Shown here piece by piece: positions 29,256 to 39,146 of a DNA stretch of 64,000 bases. The translations under genes were made by a program, and so were the position numbers. The stretch spans positions 1 to 64,000 of the forward strand of contig JADLFE010000061.1 of NCBI GenBank assembly GCA_020845755.1, read 5' to 3'. This DNA is from Phycisphaerales bacterium. Its GTDB lineage: Bacteria > Planctomycetota > Phycisphaerae > Phycisphaerales > UBA1924. The notes under the pieces are model-generated. The model searched no databases and was not told where the DNA came from. It saw only the letters and a list, made by a program, of their open reading frames with translations. Each line of letters starts with the position of its first letter. Positions within the stretch are counted from its first letter, which is position 1.

Positions 29256-29278
29256 CTGCCCACACAGGAGAGGCGAAC

Positions 29279-29563
29279 ATGGCACAGGTCAAAGGGGCTG
29301 GCACGAACACGGGCGGAAATGCGGGCGCACAAGCCGGCGGCAGCGGCAACGCGGGCGGCCCGCGCGGCTTCAGTTCGAGCGACTTCAGCAGCGTTCGACA
29401 GGTTCAGGCCATCGACGCCCAGCGCACCATGGGCCTCTCCCCCTCCGGCGCCCACGCCTTCACGCAGGGCAACCATGTGTCCGGTCTGGCCGACCGCACC
29501 GCGCTGGCAAACCACGGCCACCTTCAGGCCCACGAACTCGCCCACGTCGTTCAACAGCGCTAA
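29279..29563 (+). CDS. 94-residue free-standing DUF4157/eCIS-core-like protein with HExxH
   Basis: The ATG follows AGGAG with good spacing. The N-terminal 45 residues are Gly/Ala/Asn-rich and disordered-looking. The C-terminal half (A-H-A-F-T-Q-G-N-H-V then L-Q-A-H-E-L-A-H-V-V-Q-Q) matches the end of the DUF4157 domain, including the zinc-binding His-Glu-x-x-His. The protein stops one residue after the motif, whereas DUF4157 normally sits at the front of long proteins linked to extracellular contractile injection systems or toxins. Its own promoter, ribosome site and terminator argue for an intact small gene rather than a remnant. Function unknown. Confidence 0.72.
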   Translation: MAQVKGAGTNTGGNAGAQAGGSGNAGGPRGFSSSDFSSVRQVQAIDAQRTMGLSPSGAHAFTQGNHVSGLADRTALANHGHLQAHELAHVVQQR

Positions 29564-29593
29564 GCACTTCGACTCAATCAGCATCCACTCACG

Positions 29594-29629
29594 CCGCGCG
29601 AGCCTCACCCGCGCGGTCGTTTGTTTTTG
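29594..29629 (+). terminator. Intrinsic terminator after the mini eCIS-core gene
   Basis: Stem CCGCGCG/CGCGCGG with a 9-nt loop (29594-29616), followed by TCGTTTGTTTTT. It lies 30 bp after the stop. Confidence 0.6.
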
Positions 29630-29647
29630 AAAGCAACGATCGCTCTC

Positions 29648-29953
29648 TCACCCAGCGCACTTGATGTCCTGATCGATCGCGGGAATCCAGCGCCGCGCAC
29701 GCGCCGCGTCGAACGACGTCGGGAGGCTCACCGGCGTGCCCTTCTCGAGCAGGTATTCCAGCACCATCTCGACCACCCGCGACGGCGCCAAACGCCCCCC
29801 GCTCCAGTGATCGTGATCCACCCACGCCAGCGTCACCTCATGATCCGACCGCGTCCCGTCCGCGTGCGTCACGTGCACCTCATACCGCCACCCACGCGGC
29901 GTCTCGGCCTCGTTGCCGATGTCAACCCGAGATGTGCGGCCTGTGGTGCTCAT
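29648..29953 (-). CDS. Conserved-looking 101-residue protein, unknown function
   Basis: The product is soluble, with no signal peptide. It has a beta-rich front (W-R-Y-E-V-H-V-T-H-A-D-G-T, then H-E-V-T-L-A-W-V-D-H-D-H-W-S-G-G) and a helical end containing S-R-V-V-E-M-V-L-E-Y-L-L-E and S-F-D-A-A-R-A-R-R-W. The many His residues around W-V-D-H-D-H-W could bind metal, but I recognise no family. It is convergent with the mini eCIS-core gene, whose terminator separates them. The ribosome site is weak. Confidence 0.6.
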   Translation of the reverse strand: MSTTGRTSRVDIGNEAETPRGWRYEVHVTHADGTRSDHEVTLAWVDHDHWSGGRLAPSRVVEMVLEYLLEKGTPVSLPTSFDAARARRWIPAIDQDIKCAG

Positions 29954-30248
29954 GGTGGGAAGCGAGACAGCGAATCAGCGAAACACGGGAAAGCCAGGAT
30001 TCAGGAGCCCGACCCTGAGGGTGGGCGTGTTCCGACACAATCGCAAAGGCCAGATCAACGGCGGCGAACGACGCCGCCACCCTCGGGCGTTGGCGGGCCG
30101 CCCATCGTACGATTCGGCGTTCGCACAGCGGGTCTTGAGGGCGAAGAATCGGGACGGGTTGAATGACCCGAGCCCGGCGAACTCAGCGTCGATTTCGTTC
30201 TCTTCGACCGGATTTGTTCAAGCCTCGCCGCGACACGGAGCGGGATTC

Positions 30249-31583
30249 ATGCAGTTCATCCTCGAAACCATCCGCCTGGGCCTCACCAACCTCCGGCTCC
30301 ACATGCTCCGTTCGGTGCTCACCGCCCTTGGTATCATCCTCGGCGTTGCCGCCGTCATCACCATGGTCTCCATCGGCGAAGGCTCCAAACTCGAGGCCCT
30401 CGCCCAACTCGAGCGCCTCGGCGCCCGCAACATCATCGTCCGCTCTCAGAAGCCGCCCGAATCCACCAACTCCCAGCAGGGCGGCTCGCGCAGCGGCGGG
30501 CGGTCCTCCTTCATCAGCCGCTATGGCATCACCCGCGAAGACCTCGACGTCGTCCGCGCCAATTTCCCAAACGCCGAGGCCATCGTCCCCCTCAAGGAAA
30601 TCGGGAGCCAGATCCTCCGCAGCGAGAACCGCAAGACCAGCCAGTGCTACGGCACGACCCCCGACTTTCCTTTCGTTTCCAACATCAGTGTCGCGCGGGG
30701 GCGCTACCTCTCACAGAGCGACATGGACGAGCACGCCATGGTCGCCGTCATCGGCGCTGAGGTCGCGCGCCAGATGTTCCCGCTCGAAGATCCCCTCAAC
30801 AACACCATGCGCATCGACGAAAAGATCGTCACCGTCGTCGGCGTGCTCGCGCCCGTCGGACTGGCCGCCGGGAGCGGCGCCGCCCTCGTCGGCCGCGACC
30901 TCAACCTCGACGTCCACATCCCCCTCACCACCGCGCGCTCCGTCTTCAGCGACCTGGTCGCCAAGCGCGAAACCGGCTCCTTCCAGATGAGCGAGGTCCA
31001 GGTCTCCGAGATCTACATCTCCTCCAAGACCCGCGACGATGTTCTCTCCGATGCCGCCCGCGCCCGCCGCATCATGGACTCGCGCCACCCCGGCCTCACC
31101 GACGTCTCCCTCGTCGTTCCCTACGAACTCCTCGAACGCGCCCGCAAGAGCGCCCTCACATGGCAACTCGTCCTCTCCGCCATCGCCGGCATCTCCCTCC
31201 TCGTCGGCGGCATCGGCATCATGAACATCATGCTCGCCACCGTCACCGAACGCACCCGCGAGATCGGCATCCGACGCGCCATCGGCGCCTCGCGCCGCCA
31301 CATCCTCTGGCAGTTCATGGTCGAGACCGGCGTCCTCTCCGCCGTCGGCGGCATCATCGGCGTGGGCATGGGTGTGGGCGGCAGCCTCCTGCTGGGATGG
31401 GCTGTTCCCTGGCTCGCCGACGCCGGAATTCTCACCCCCGACGCCAACCTCCCCACACGCGTCACCATGTGGTCCATCTGGCTCGCCTTCGCCGTCGCCG
31501 CGATGACCGGCCTGGTCTTCGGCATCTACCCCGCCCGCAAGGCCGCACGCCAGGACCCCATCGTCGCCCTGCGCCACGACTGA
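30249..31583 (+). CDS. MacB-type ABC transporter permease
   Basis: The 444-residue product has an N-terminal helix (M-L-R-S-V-L-T-A-L-G-I-I-L-G-V-A-A-V), a MacB periplasmic core domain (about 45-300), and the three-helix FtsX domain containing I-G-I-R-R-A-I-G-A-S-R-R-H. MacB/LolE-type permeases act as mechanotransmitters that drive export of peptides, lipoproteins or drugs. ATG 30249 follows GGAG; the frame is open far upstream (29913) without family resemblance. The cognate ATPase and adaptor are not adjacent. Confidence 0.88.
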   Translation: MQFILETIRLGLTNLRLHMLRSVLTALGIILGVAAVITMVSIGEGSKLEALAQLERLGARNIIVRSQKPPESTNSQQGGSRSGGRSSFISRYGITREDLDVVRANFPNAEAIVPLKEIGSQILRSENRKTSQCYGTTPDFPFVSNISVARGRYLSQSDMDEHAMVAVIGAEVARQMFPLEDPLNNTMRIDEKIVTVVGVLAPVGLAAGSGAALVGRDLNLDVHIPLTTARSVFSDLVAKRETGSFQMSEVQVSEIYISSKTRDDVLSDAARARRIMDSRHPGLTDVSLVVPYELLERARKSALTWQLVLSAIAGISLLVGGIGIMNIMLATVTERTREIGIRRAIGASRRHILWQFMVETGVLSAVGGIIGVGMGVGGSLLLGWAVPWLADAGILTPDANLPTRVTMWSIWLAFAVAAMTGLVFGIYPARKAARQDPIVALRHD

Positions 31584-31760
31584 GCAGGCATCCTGCATCT
31601 GACACAACACGTCGTCTCTCGCCTCCACTCTCGCACCGCGCGCCCGCGACTTCCCTTGCTCCGGGTGACGTGGTCAAGCCACAGATCTGCGGGGCTTGAC
31701 TCCATTCTGGCCACCGCCAATCCCTCATCGCCGCGCGTACCGTCCGTCGATGGAGGTTCT

Positions 31761-32783
31761 ATGAACCGCCCCGCGCGCACGAGCCTCGCCGCCTGCCTCT
31801 TCCTCTCCGTCCCTGCCCTCGCGCAGGACTACGACTTCGACTGGGCGACGATCGACCACCCCGGCAACGCGCCGTATCAAGGAACCATCGACGAGTGGAT
31901 TACGCGCGGGCGTGGCCGCGTCGACCACACCTACCGGATGAGCAAGCTGGAAGTCACGACCGCGCAATGGATGGAGTTCGTCAACACCTTCTCGACGCAA
32001 TCCGACGACCTCGCCTATTTCGCCGAGCCGCTCTATTGGGGTGCGACAGAAGATCACTCCTACGGCGGGCCTGGCATCCGCTGGAAACTCCTCGACGCTC
32101 CCGGCGCGGCGATGCGCCCCGTCACCGGCTTCAACTGGCGCACCGCCGCCCAGTTCTGCAACTGGCTCCACAACGACAAACGCTCCGACCTCGACGCGAT
32201 CAAGAACGGCGCGTACGACACGTCTACGTTCGTGCGAAACCCCGACGGCTCGTTCGCCGATCAATCCACGCACAACCCCGACGCCAAGTTCTGGATACCG
32301 ACGCTCGACGAATGGCTCAAGGCCGTGCATTACGACCCGGACCGCTACGGCACAGATCAGGGTGGTTGGTGGCGCTTCCCCAATACCTCCGACACCGCGC
32401 CGATCCCGGGTATCCCCGGCGTGGGCGAGACCAGCGCGGGCTATGAGCCGTATGGTTACTTTGAAGGGCTCGAAGTGCCGCTTGGTTCATACCCAACGAC
32501 TTCGACGCCGTGGGGACTTCTCGACGCATGTGGCGGCGCGAGCGAGTGGCTGGAAGACTGGCTGCCGCCCCCGGACTCGTTCCATTACTACCGACTCTAC
32601 GACGGAGCACCCGCAGGTACACCCAATGATGTTCTGCTGGACGACCTTGGGCTTGCAGGCGCATCGGTTGCGATAAGCCCTGATGTGCACATCGGGCTCA
32701 GAATCGCGTCAATGCCCTCCCCATCCACACCCCTCGCCGCTTTGACCTTCTTCCTCATCCTCACCCCGCGCCGCCGCGGCTGA
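31761..32783 (+). CDS. Formylglycine-generating-enzyme-like (SUMF1 domain) secreted protein with C-terminal sorting tail
   Basis: The ATG has GGAGG 6 nt upstream. The 340-residue product has a signal peptide ending A-L-A-Q. The FGE-type fold is visible: Y-R-M-S-K-L-E-V-T-T-A-Q-W-M-E-F near the start, V-T-G-F-N-W-R-T-A-A-Q-F-C-N-W, L-D-E-W-L-K-A and G-L-L-D-A-C-G-G-A-S-E-W-L-E-D. The two active-site cysteines of true sulfatase-activating enzymes are not evident, so an enzymatic role is doubtful. The end has a hydrophobic helix plus R-R-R, a PEP-CTERM-like anchor. Confidence 0.78.
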   Translation: MNRPARTSLAACLFLSVPALAQDYDFDWATIDHPGNAPYQGTIDEWITRGRGRVDHTYRMSKLEVTTAQWMEFVNTFSTQSDDLAYFAEPLYWGATEDHSYGGPGIRWKLLDAPGAAMRPVTGFNWRTAAQFCNWLHNDKRSDLDAIKNGAYDTSTFVRNPDGSFADQSTHNPDAKFWIPTLDEWLKAVHYDPDRYGTDQGGWWRFPNTSDTAPIPGIPGVGETSAGYEPYGYFEGLEVPLGSYPTTSTPWGLLDACGGASEWLEDWLPPPDSFHYYRLYDGAPAGTPNDVLLDDLGLAGASVAISPDVHIGLRIASMPSPSTPLAALTFFLILTPRRRG

Positions 32784-32938
32784 TCGATCGCCCGCCGCGC
32801 TCCGCGTGCCACCATCTGCGCCTGTACGGTCGGTGCTCTTCTCATGCACTCCGCGTACCACGCGCCCTCACCGAGGCCGGCGGGAGATCACCCGCCGCGC
32901 AAGCCCGGCGTCCGGTTCTGGCGAGTACGCCGTATCCA

Positions 32939-32969
32939 GAAAAAAAGCCCGCCTCAGAAAGGCGGGCTT
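32939..32969 (-). terminator. Intrinsic terminator of infC
   Basis: Read on the minus strand, a 9-bp stem AAGCCCGCC/GGCGGGCTT with a 7-nt loop is followed by seven T. It lies 63 bp after the infC stop, so infC is not followed by rpmI-rplT in one transcript. Confidence 0.85.
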
Positions 32970-33031
32970 GGGGTGCATTTGTGTTGCAGACGCGTCTCGA
33001 ATCTCGCCCGATCAGTCTCGCACGCGTGCGA

Positions 33032-33769
<738 letters not shown>

Positions 33770-34185
33770 GATCGATCTCCTTCACGCCCGAGGTCGGCCG
33801 GGTGCCGGATGGGGCGACAAGCGTTTCACCCCGCGAGGAACGTCCCCGCGATGGTGGTGTTGGACGAACAAGAAAGAACGGCGAGGGTGTTCACAAGCGC
33901 GCCCAGATTGACGCGGGCCACGGAGCGCGCACGACGCCGCGTTGGTTGCATGCGGCGTGAAGTGTCGATCGTGTGCGCGTCATGGGCTGCCGGAACTACC
34001 TCGTTGGGATTTGGAACAGACCAATTCCCTACCGAAGGCTACCACCCCCGCCCCCCCGCGACAAGCCTTCATCGCCCCGGAAGGGCACAGAACTGGCGGG
34101 AAATCGATCAAGTTTGGGCCAAACACGGGCAAAGACTGCACGAAATGAGTGCGCGGCGTGGCGTTCGGATGTTTGGCAGGGCGTC
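33770..34185. other. Noncoding gap between infC and kinase gene
   Basis: 416 bp hold the infC leader, with AAGGAG at 33777-33782 on the minus strand, and one hairpin (ACGCCGC/GCGGCGT, 33934-33958, 11-nt loop). I see no coding gene here. The leader would be long if transcription starts near the kinase end, and could hold autoregulatory structure. Confidence 0.5.
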
Positions 34186-35586
34186 CTACGAGCGGGAAGC
34201 GAGGAAAATGTTGATTGCGATGCTGACGACCAGGAGGACCAGCATGAGAATGACCAGGGGCTGGCGGAAGAGGTCGCCGATCGTGAAAGAGCCGGGTTTG
34301 GAGGCCGGGGCCTCGGCGATTTCGCCGACGGCGGCGGCTTCGGCCTGGGCGACGCCGGCCAGATCAATGCCCCAGTCCTTGTGTGCGATGACCGGGCTCT
34401 TGCCCTCACGGACAGCGAGCAGATCGGCGCGCACGTCGGAGCATTTTTGATAGCGGGCCTTGGGGTCCTTGGCCATCATCATCTCGATGATCTGCGAGAT
34501 GCCGGCAGAGAGTTTGGGGTTGACGTGATCCGGCGGGACCAGTTCGGCCTTGAGGTGCTTGTGCATGACCGCGGAGGGGTTGGGGCCGTCGTAGGGCACC
34601 GAGCCGGTGACCATGTGATAGAGGGTGGCGCCCAGGGAGTAGATGTCGGCGGGCGGGCCGATCTGGCGCTCGCCGCGGATCTGCTCGGGGGAGATGTAGT
34701 AGGGAGTACCGAAGGCCTTGCCGGCCTCGGCCTCGGCCATTTCCTTGTCGGAGACGGCGCGGGCCAGGCCCATGTCAGCGAGTTTGGCGACGCCCTCCTT
34801 GGTGATCATGATGTTCTTGGGCTTGACGTCGCGGTGGATCAGGCCCTTGGCGTGGGCGTGCTGGAGGGCGTCGGCGATCTGGATCGCGATCTCGATCGCC
34901 TCTCGCTCGCTCAGGCGTTTGTGCTTGGTGATGTCGTCGTAGACGGTGCGCCCGTCGACGTACTCCATCACGAAGAAGTAGAGGTCGCCCGCCTTGTCAA
35001 CGTCGTAGGCCTGGACGATGTTGGGGTGGTTGAGTTGGGCGGCGGAGCGGCCTTCGGCGATGAATCGCTCGATGAACTGGGGATTGCCCGTGAACTTCCG
35101 CGGGAGGATTTTGATGGCGACATCGCGGTCGAGTCGGAGTTGGCGGGCCTTCCAGACGGTGGCCATCGCGCCGGCGCCGAGTTTCTTTTCGATCTTGTAG
35201 CCGGGGATCTTCTGGCCGCTGCGTTCGGCCTCGATGGACTGGCGGAGGCGGGCGATCTGGCGCTTCGTGACGTACTCGTTGTTGAGGAGAAGTTGGACCA
35301 GGGAGGCCTGATTGTTCTCCTCGCGCATCTGCTTGACGCGCTCCATGCAGTGTCGGACCTCGTCCTCGGTGGCGAGGTTCTGCTCGATGACCAGTCGGCT
35401 GACGATGGTGTCGAGGTTGGTGCCGCTCTTGGCGGCTTCCTGGAGCATCTGCTCGGCGTCGGCGGCGGTTGCCGGGGTGGAATCTCCGGCGGGGACGGGG
35501 GCGGTGTCCGCAGCGCGATCGGGGACGATCGGGGTCGTCTTTCCGGGATCGGGCTTGTACTTCGGGTCGCTCACCAGGTTCCCCAT
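34186..35586 (-). CDS. Membrane-anchored Ser/Thr protein kinase (PknB-like)
   Basis: The 466-residue product has an N-terminal regulatory helical region (about 30-125). The kinase domain (about 133-395) has the Gly loop L-G-A-G-A-M-A-T-V, Lys in V-A-I-K-I-L, catalytic H-R-D-V-K-P-K-N (about 250), A-D-M-G-L-A in place of D-F-G, and G-T-P-Y-Y-I-S-P-E-Q. A linker and one C-terminal membrane helix (P-L-V-I-L-M-L-V-L-L-V-V-S) follow. The kinase is cytoplasmic, held by a tail anchor, with no external sensor. ATG 35586 is chosen; the frame runs open to 35721. The substrate is unknown. Confidence 0.9.
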   Translation of the reverse strand: MGNLVSDPKYKPDPGKTTPIVPDRAADTAPVPAGDSTPATAADAEQMLQEAAKSGTNLDTIVSRLVIEQNLATEDEVRHCMERVKQMREENNQASLVQLLLNNEYVTKRQIARLRQSIEAERSGQKIPGYKIEKKLGAGAMATVWKARQLRLDRDVAIKILPRKFTGNPQFIERFIAEGRSAAQLNHPNIVQAYDVDKAGDLYFFVMEYVDGRTVYDDITKHKRLSEREAIEIAIQIADALQHAHAKGLIHRDVKPKNIMITKEGVAKLADMGLARAVSDKEMAEAEAGKAFGTPYYISPEQIRGERQIGPPADIYSLGATLYHMVTGSVPYDGPNPSAVMHKHLKAELVPPDHVNPKLSAGISQIIEMMMAKDPKARYQKCSDVRADLLAVREGKSPVIAHKDWGIDLAGVAQAEAAAVGEIAEAPASKPGSFTIGDLFRQPLVILMLVLLVVSIAINIFLASRS

Positions 35587-36013
35587 GCCATTCGGTACCG
35601 CGTGTCCGGGGTCGCGGTTCGCGCCACGTCCGGTGTTGCGGGGGTCGAAACCGTACCGGGGCGGTGTAGCCCATGTCAAACGGGCGTGTGAAAGTGGGAA
35701 GCCCGAGCGGGCGACCCTCATGGGTCATTTCGGACATTGGCTTATCGCCCCTGAGCGGGAGTCCGATGATTCCGCAAGGAGGTGCCACCGGACGGGAACC
35801 GGCCGGCCGGGCGGGGCGGATAGGGATGGTCTCGATTCTCGGGACAATCTCTCGGCGGAGACTATCGCCGGGTTCAGAATTCGTCTATGCTGAGTGTCTG
35901 CAGGCCGGTCAGTGGCCGGTCCGGCGAACCGTTCTGGGACGCCGAGGAACAGTTCAACGCGGGTCGATCCGGTCGGTCGGGTGATCGCGGGATCGGCGCA
36001 TTGAGGTGCGAAC
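35587..36013. other. Divergent intergenic region between kinase and pseudopilin genes
   Basis: 427 bp. Both genes read outward. GAGGTG before 36014 serves as ribosome site for the pseudopilin. I could not assign a convincing promoter in either direction. No RNA gene was recognised. Confidence 0.5.
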
Positions 36014-36916
36014 ATGAAGAGCCTGAAGATGAACCTTGGAACGTGCCGGCGCTCCGGCTTCACGCTGATCGAGCTGCTGGTGGTGATCGCCATCATCGCG
36101 CTGTTGATCTCGATCCTGCTGCCGGCGTTGGGCAAGGCCAAGAAGAGCGCACAGATGGCGGTGTCGCTCGCGAACCTGAGCCAGATCGGCAAGGCGGGGT
36201 TCAGTTACCAGACGGACAACAAGGGTTTCCTTCCGATCACGCTGACGTACAAGCGTGGCACGGCGCCCAGTTCCAAGAGCGGCCCGTTGATCGGGTACTG
36301 CACGTGGAGTTTCGGCGGCAAGAACAACGACGGGATCTGGCGTCAGACGAGCCGCAACAAGGGGTTCGATGTGGAGGCGGTTGACCGCCCGATGAACAAG
36401 TGGATGTACCCGGACATCGTGTGCGAGGCGCCGGACGCGCCGGAGGACATGCCGGCGGACTATCCCTCCCGGAAGACGCTGCAGATGCCGGTATTCAAGG
36501 ACCCCAGCGACAAGGTGACGCACCAGTTCAGCTGGCCCAACCCGACCTTCGGGCGCAGTGCCTACGAGGACGTCGGCAACAGTTACCAGTGGAACGCCAA
36601 GTGGTACGAGCAGATCGACTCGGGCGGCGGCGTAAACGAGATCATGTTCAACAAGGGCACGAAGCGGTTCCCGGTGGCGGACGCGTTCTCGCCGGCCCGG
36701 TTCGTGTGGGTCCATGACGAGTACGCCGACATCACGGTGTACGAGGCGTCGGATGACGCCCGCGTGCTGAACGGGTACGGCGACGTGAACAAGAGCCTGT
36801 TGTGCTACATGGACGGGCACGCCAAGTACCTGCCCATCATCCCGGGCCGCAAGGAAGAGTCGTACCGCAACGGCAATTACACGTTCGTGTTCGATGATCT
36901 TCGCATCCCGAAGTAG
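36014..36916 (+). CDS. Type II/IV pseudopilin-like protein (prepilin N-terminal methylation motif)
   Basis: The 300-residue product has a short basic leader ending R-R-S-G, cleaved before F-T-L-I-E-L-L-V-V-I-A-I-I-A-L-L, the class III signal processed by prepilin peptidase. The helix is followed by a Lys-rich turn and a soluble domain with the planctomycete-type end Y-M-D-G-H-A-K-Y-L. Planctomycete genomes hold many such single pseudopilin-like genes, and their assembly partners are usually elsewhere. A terminator follows directly. Confidence 0.85.
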   Translation: MKSLKMNLGTCRRSGFTLIELLVVIAIIALLISILLPALGKAKKSAQMAVSLANLSQIGKAGFSYQTDNKGFLPITLTYKRGTAPSSKSGPLIGYCTWSFGGKNNDGIWRQTSRNKGFDVEAVDRPMNKWMYPDIVCEAPDAPEDMPADYPSRKTLQMPVFKDPSDKVTHQFSWPNPTFGRSAYEDVGNSYQWNAKWYEQIDSGGGVNEIMFNKGTKRFPVADAFSPARFVWVHDEYADITVYEASDDARVLNGYGDVNKSLLCYMDGHAKYLPIIPGRKEESYRNGNYTFVFDDLRIPK

Positions 36917-36939
36917 TCGATGCGGTGTGGAAAAACGAG

Positions 36940-36968
36940 AAAGGCCGGCGCGTATGCGTCGGCCTTTT
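36940..36968 (+). terminator. Intrinsic terminator after the pseudopilin gene
   Basis: Stem AAGGCCGGCGC/GCGTCGGCCTT (one G-T pair) with a short loop, then six T. On the opposite strand the stem is followed by TTTCTCGTTTTT, so it may also stop the OmpH-like gene. Confidence 0.85.
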
Positions 36969-37045
36969 TTCATGGATGTTCGCCCGGATGCTGTCCCTAT
37001 GGCGGCCCTGCGGACATGCCGGGAGCGTGAAGGGACGCCGCCGGG

Positions 37046-37777
37046 CTACTTGGGAGCAGGGCGGGTGGGGTCGGTGCCGCGGTTGGTGGGCGCGGCAGGG
37101 GCAGCGGGCGCGGCAGGAGCGGCGGGCGCGGCAGGGGCAGCGGGCGCGGCGGAGAGGCGCTCGACTTTGAGTTCTTTCAAGACCATGTCGGTGATGTCCA
37201 CACCCTCGGGGGCGGCCATGACCGGGCGGGCGTAGATCTCCTGGAAGACGCCCTGCAGGGACTGCGCGGAGAAGGTGACTGGGAGAGACCGGCTTCCCAG
37301 GACGTACGCGAAGCCCTCTCGCTTCGAGATCGCGGTGGTTGCGTCCACGATGAGGCGGTAGACCTCTTCGACCTCCTGGCGGTTGCCCTGTTCGACGGTC
37401 TTCTCGGCCTCGGTCTTCTTGGCGCGGATTGCCTGGGAGATCTGCTGGGATTTTTGCTGCAGATCCTTGAACTCAGGCGAGTTCTTGTCGGTGATCTTGG
37501 TCGCCTGCTCGCGCAACGCGGTCATCTGGGCTTCCAGATCGGCGGTGGCGCCGGCGAGGGACGCGGTGCGTTCCTCGCGGGCCTTGGTGTAGACCGGGCT
37601 GCCGAGCATGGACTGGAGCACCGTGAATTGGTCGCATATGGCGATCATGCCGGCGGGGACGGTGCGCGGCGCGGCGGCCAAAGCGGGGGAATTGAAAAGG
37701 CCGGAACCGAGGGAGGCGCCGAGCCCGGCGGCCAGCCCGAAGCCGGCGATGACGAGAGCGATCTGACCCGTTCGCAT
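37046..37777 (-). CDS. OmpH/Skp-like periplasmic chaperone
   Basis: The 243-residue product has a signal peptide (I-A-L-V-I-A-G-F-G-L-A-A-G-L) and a long helical hairpin region rich in Lys/Glu/Gln (about 65-145), the Skp tentacle pattern. The C-terminal tail is Ala-Pro repeats (A-A-P-A-A-P-A-A-P). Skp carries unfolded outer-membrane proteins through the periplasm. AAGGAG lies 5 nt upstream of the ATG. The tail is encoded by an 18-bp tandem repeat (37089-37142) that keeps frame when copy number changes. Confidence 0.75.
   Translation of the reverse strand: MRTGQIALVIAGFGLAAGLGASLGSGLFNSPALAAAPRTVPAGMIAICDQFTVLQSMLGSPVYTKAREERTASLAGATADLEAQMTALREQATKITDKNSPEFKDLQQKSQQISQAIRAKKTEAEKTVEQGNRQEVEEVYRLIVDATTAISKREGFAYVLGSRSLPVTFSAQSLQGVFQEIYARPVMAAPEGVDITDMVLKELKVERLSAAPAAPAAPAAPAAPAAPAAPTNRGTDPTRPAPK
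37089..37142. repeat. 18-bp tandem repeat, three copies, in the OmpH-like gene
   Basis: Three units of GGCGCGGCAGGGGCAGCG (the middle one with two changes), each coding six Ala/Pro residues on the minus strand. A fourth partial unit follows. Because 18 is a multiple of 3, changes alter only tail length. Confidence 0.9.
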
Positions 37778-37872
37778 ACAGACTCCTTTGCGCCGGTCGC
37801 GTGCCGCGCCGGTGGTAGGGAGTTTAGGGAGGGTGGCGGGGCGGCGTATGCTGGTGCAACCAGGAGGCTGCC

Positions 37873-39024
37873 ATGCGCGACGCGAGGCTTGATCGTTTGG
37901 CGGACGTGATCGTTGGGTACTCGACGCGGGTGAAGAAGGGGGACGTGGTCGCGATCGTGGGCGAGCCCGGGGCCCAGCCGCTGGTGGAGGCGCTGTACTC
38001 CAAGGTGCTCAGGGCGGGCGGGAACCCGCACTGGATGGTGAGGTCGGAGGCGCTGCAGGGGATCATGCTGCGCGAGGGGACGGAGGAGCAGATCAGGGCG
38101 GTGTCGCCGTTCGACATGCACCTGGTGGAGACGGCAGACGTGCGGATTGTTCTGTGGGCGGAGGTGAACACCAAGGCGTTCGGGCGGATCGAGCCGGGGC
38201 GCTTGGCGATGCAGCAGGCGGCGCGGAAGCCGATGCTCAAGCGGTTCATGGAAAGGGCCGCGTCGGGGGCGCTGCGCTGGTGCGGGACGCTGTATCCGAC
38301 CCCGGCGTCGGCGCAGGACGCGGAGATGAGCCTGGACGAGTACGCGGACTTTGTGTTCAAGGCGGGGAAACTAGACGAGGCGGACCCGGTGGCGGCGTGG
38401 CGCTCGGTACATGAACGCCAGGAGCGGGTGCGCGAGGCGCTGCAGAAGTGCAGGAGTGTGCGGTTCTTTGTGCCGGCGCACGACGGTCACGACGGGACAG
38501 ACCTGCGCGTGGATGTTGCGCCGCCGAGCGTGTGGGTGAACTGCGCGGGGCACGAGAACTTTCCGGATGGCGAGGTGTTCACCGGGCCGCAGGGAGCGGA
38601 TGGGCATGTGAACTACACGTTCCCGGCGGTGTACCAGGGTCGGGAGGTGGAGGGAGTTCGCCTTGTTTTCAAGGGCGGGCGCGTCGTCGACGCGAGCGCC
38701 AAGAAGAACGAGGAGTTCCTGATCAAGATGCTGGATCAGGACGCGGGCGCGCGGACGATGGGCGAGATCGCCATCGGAACGAACTACTCGATCAAGGAAT
38801 TCTCGAAGAACACGCTGTTTGATGAGAAGATCGGCGGGACATTTCACGCGGCGGTGGGCGCGGGGTATCCCGAGAGCGGGAGCAAGAACGAGAGCGGCCT
38901 GCACTGGGACATGGTGTGCGACCTCCGCGGGCTGGGCGGTCGGCCGGGTGGCGTGATCGAGGCAGATGGGAATGTCATCAGCCGGAACGGGAAGTTTGTG
39001 GATGCTGGCTGGCCGAGCGCGTGA
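37873..39024 (+). CDS. M29-family metallo-aminopeptidase
   Basis: The 383-residue product follows AGGAGG by 5 nt. The M29 signatures are present: N-F-P-D-G-E-V-F-T-G-P (metal-ligand Glu), I-G-T-N-Y-S-I, and the C-terminal G-T-F-H-A-A-V-G-A-G-Y-P-E with S-G-L-H-W-D-M-V. Enzymes of this family remove N-terminal residues with two metal ions in the cytoplasm and are typical of Thermus and related bacteria. The length fits the family. Confidence 0.9.
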   Translation: MRDARLDRLADVIVGYSTRVKKGDVVAIVGEPGAQPLVEALYSKVLRAGGNPHWMVRSEALQGIMLREGTEEQIRAVSPFDMHLVETADVRIVLWAEVNTKAFGRIEPGRLAMQQAARKPMLKRFMERAASGALRWCGTLYPTPASAQDAEMSLDEYADFVFKAGKLDEADPVAAWRSVHERQERVREALQKCRSVRFFVPAHDGHDGTDLRVDVAPPSVWVNCAGHENFPDGEVFTGPQGADGHVNYTFPAVYQGREVEGVRLVFKGGRVVDASAKKNEEFLIKMLDQDAGARTMGEIAIGTNYSIKEFSKNTLFDEKIGGTFHAAVGAGYPESGSKNESGLHWDMVCDLRGLGGRPGGVIEADGNVISRNGKFVDAGWPSA

Positions 39025-39146
39025 AAGCGGCGGCGGAGAGTTCACCGCGGCGCAACGCGGTGAGGCATGGAAGGGCGTTGGCACGTACATTCCTCGCGGA
39101 CCCGTTCGACCAGCGTCCATTTCCGTGGATGCATGGCGTGATTGCT

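Noticed and set aside
34050..34062. C-rich stretch as another switch tract
   Set aside because: Interrupted run in noncoding DNA without promoter elements around it.
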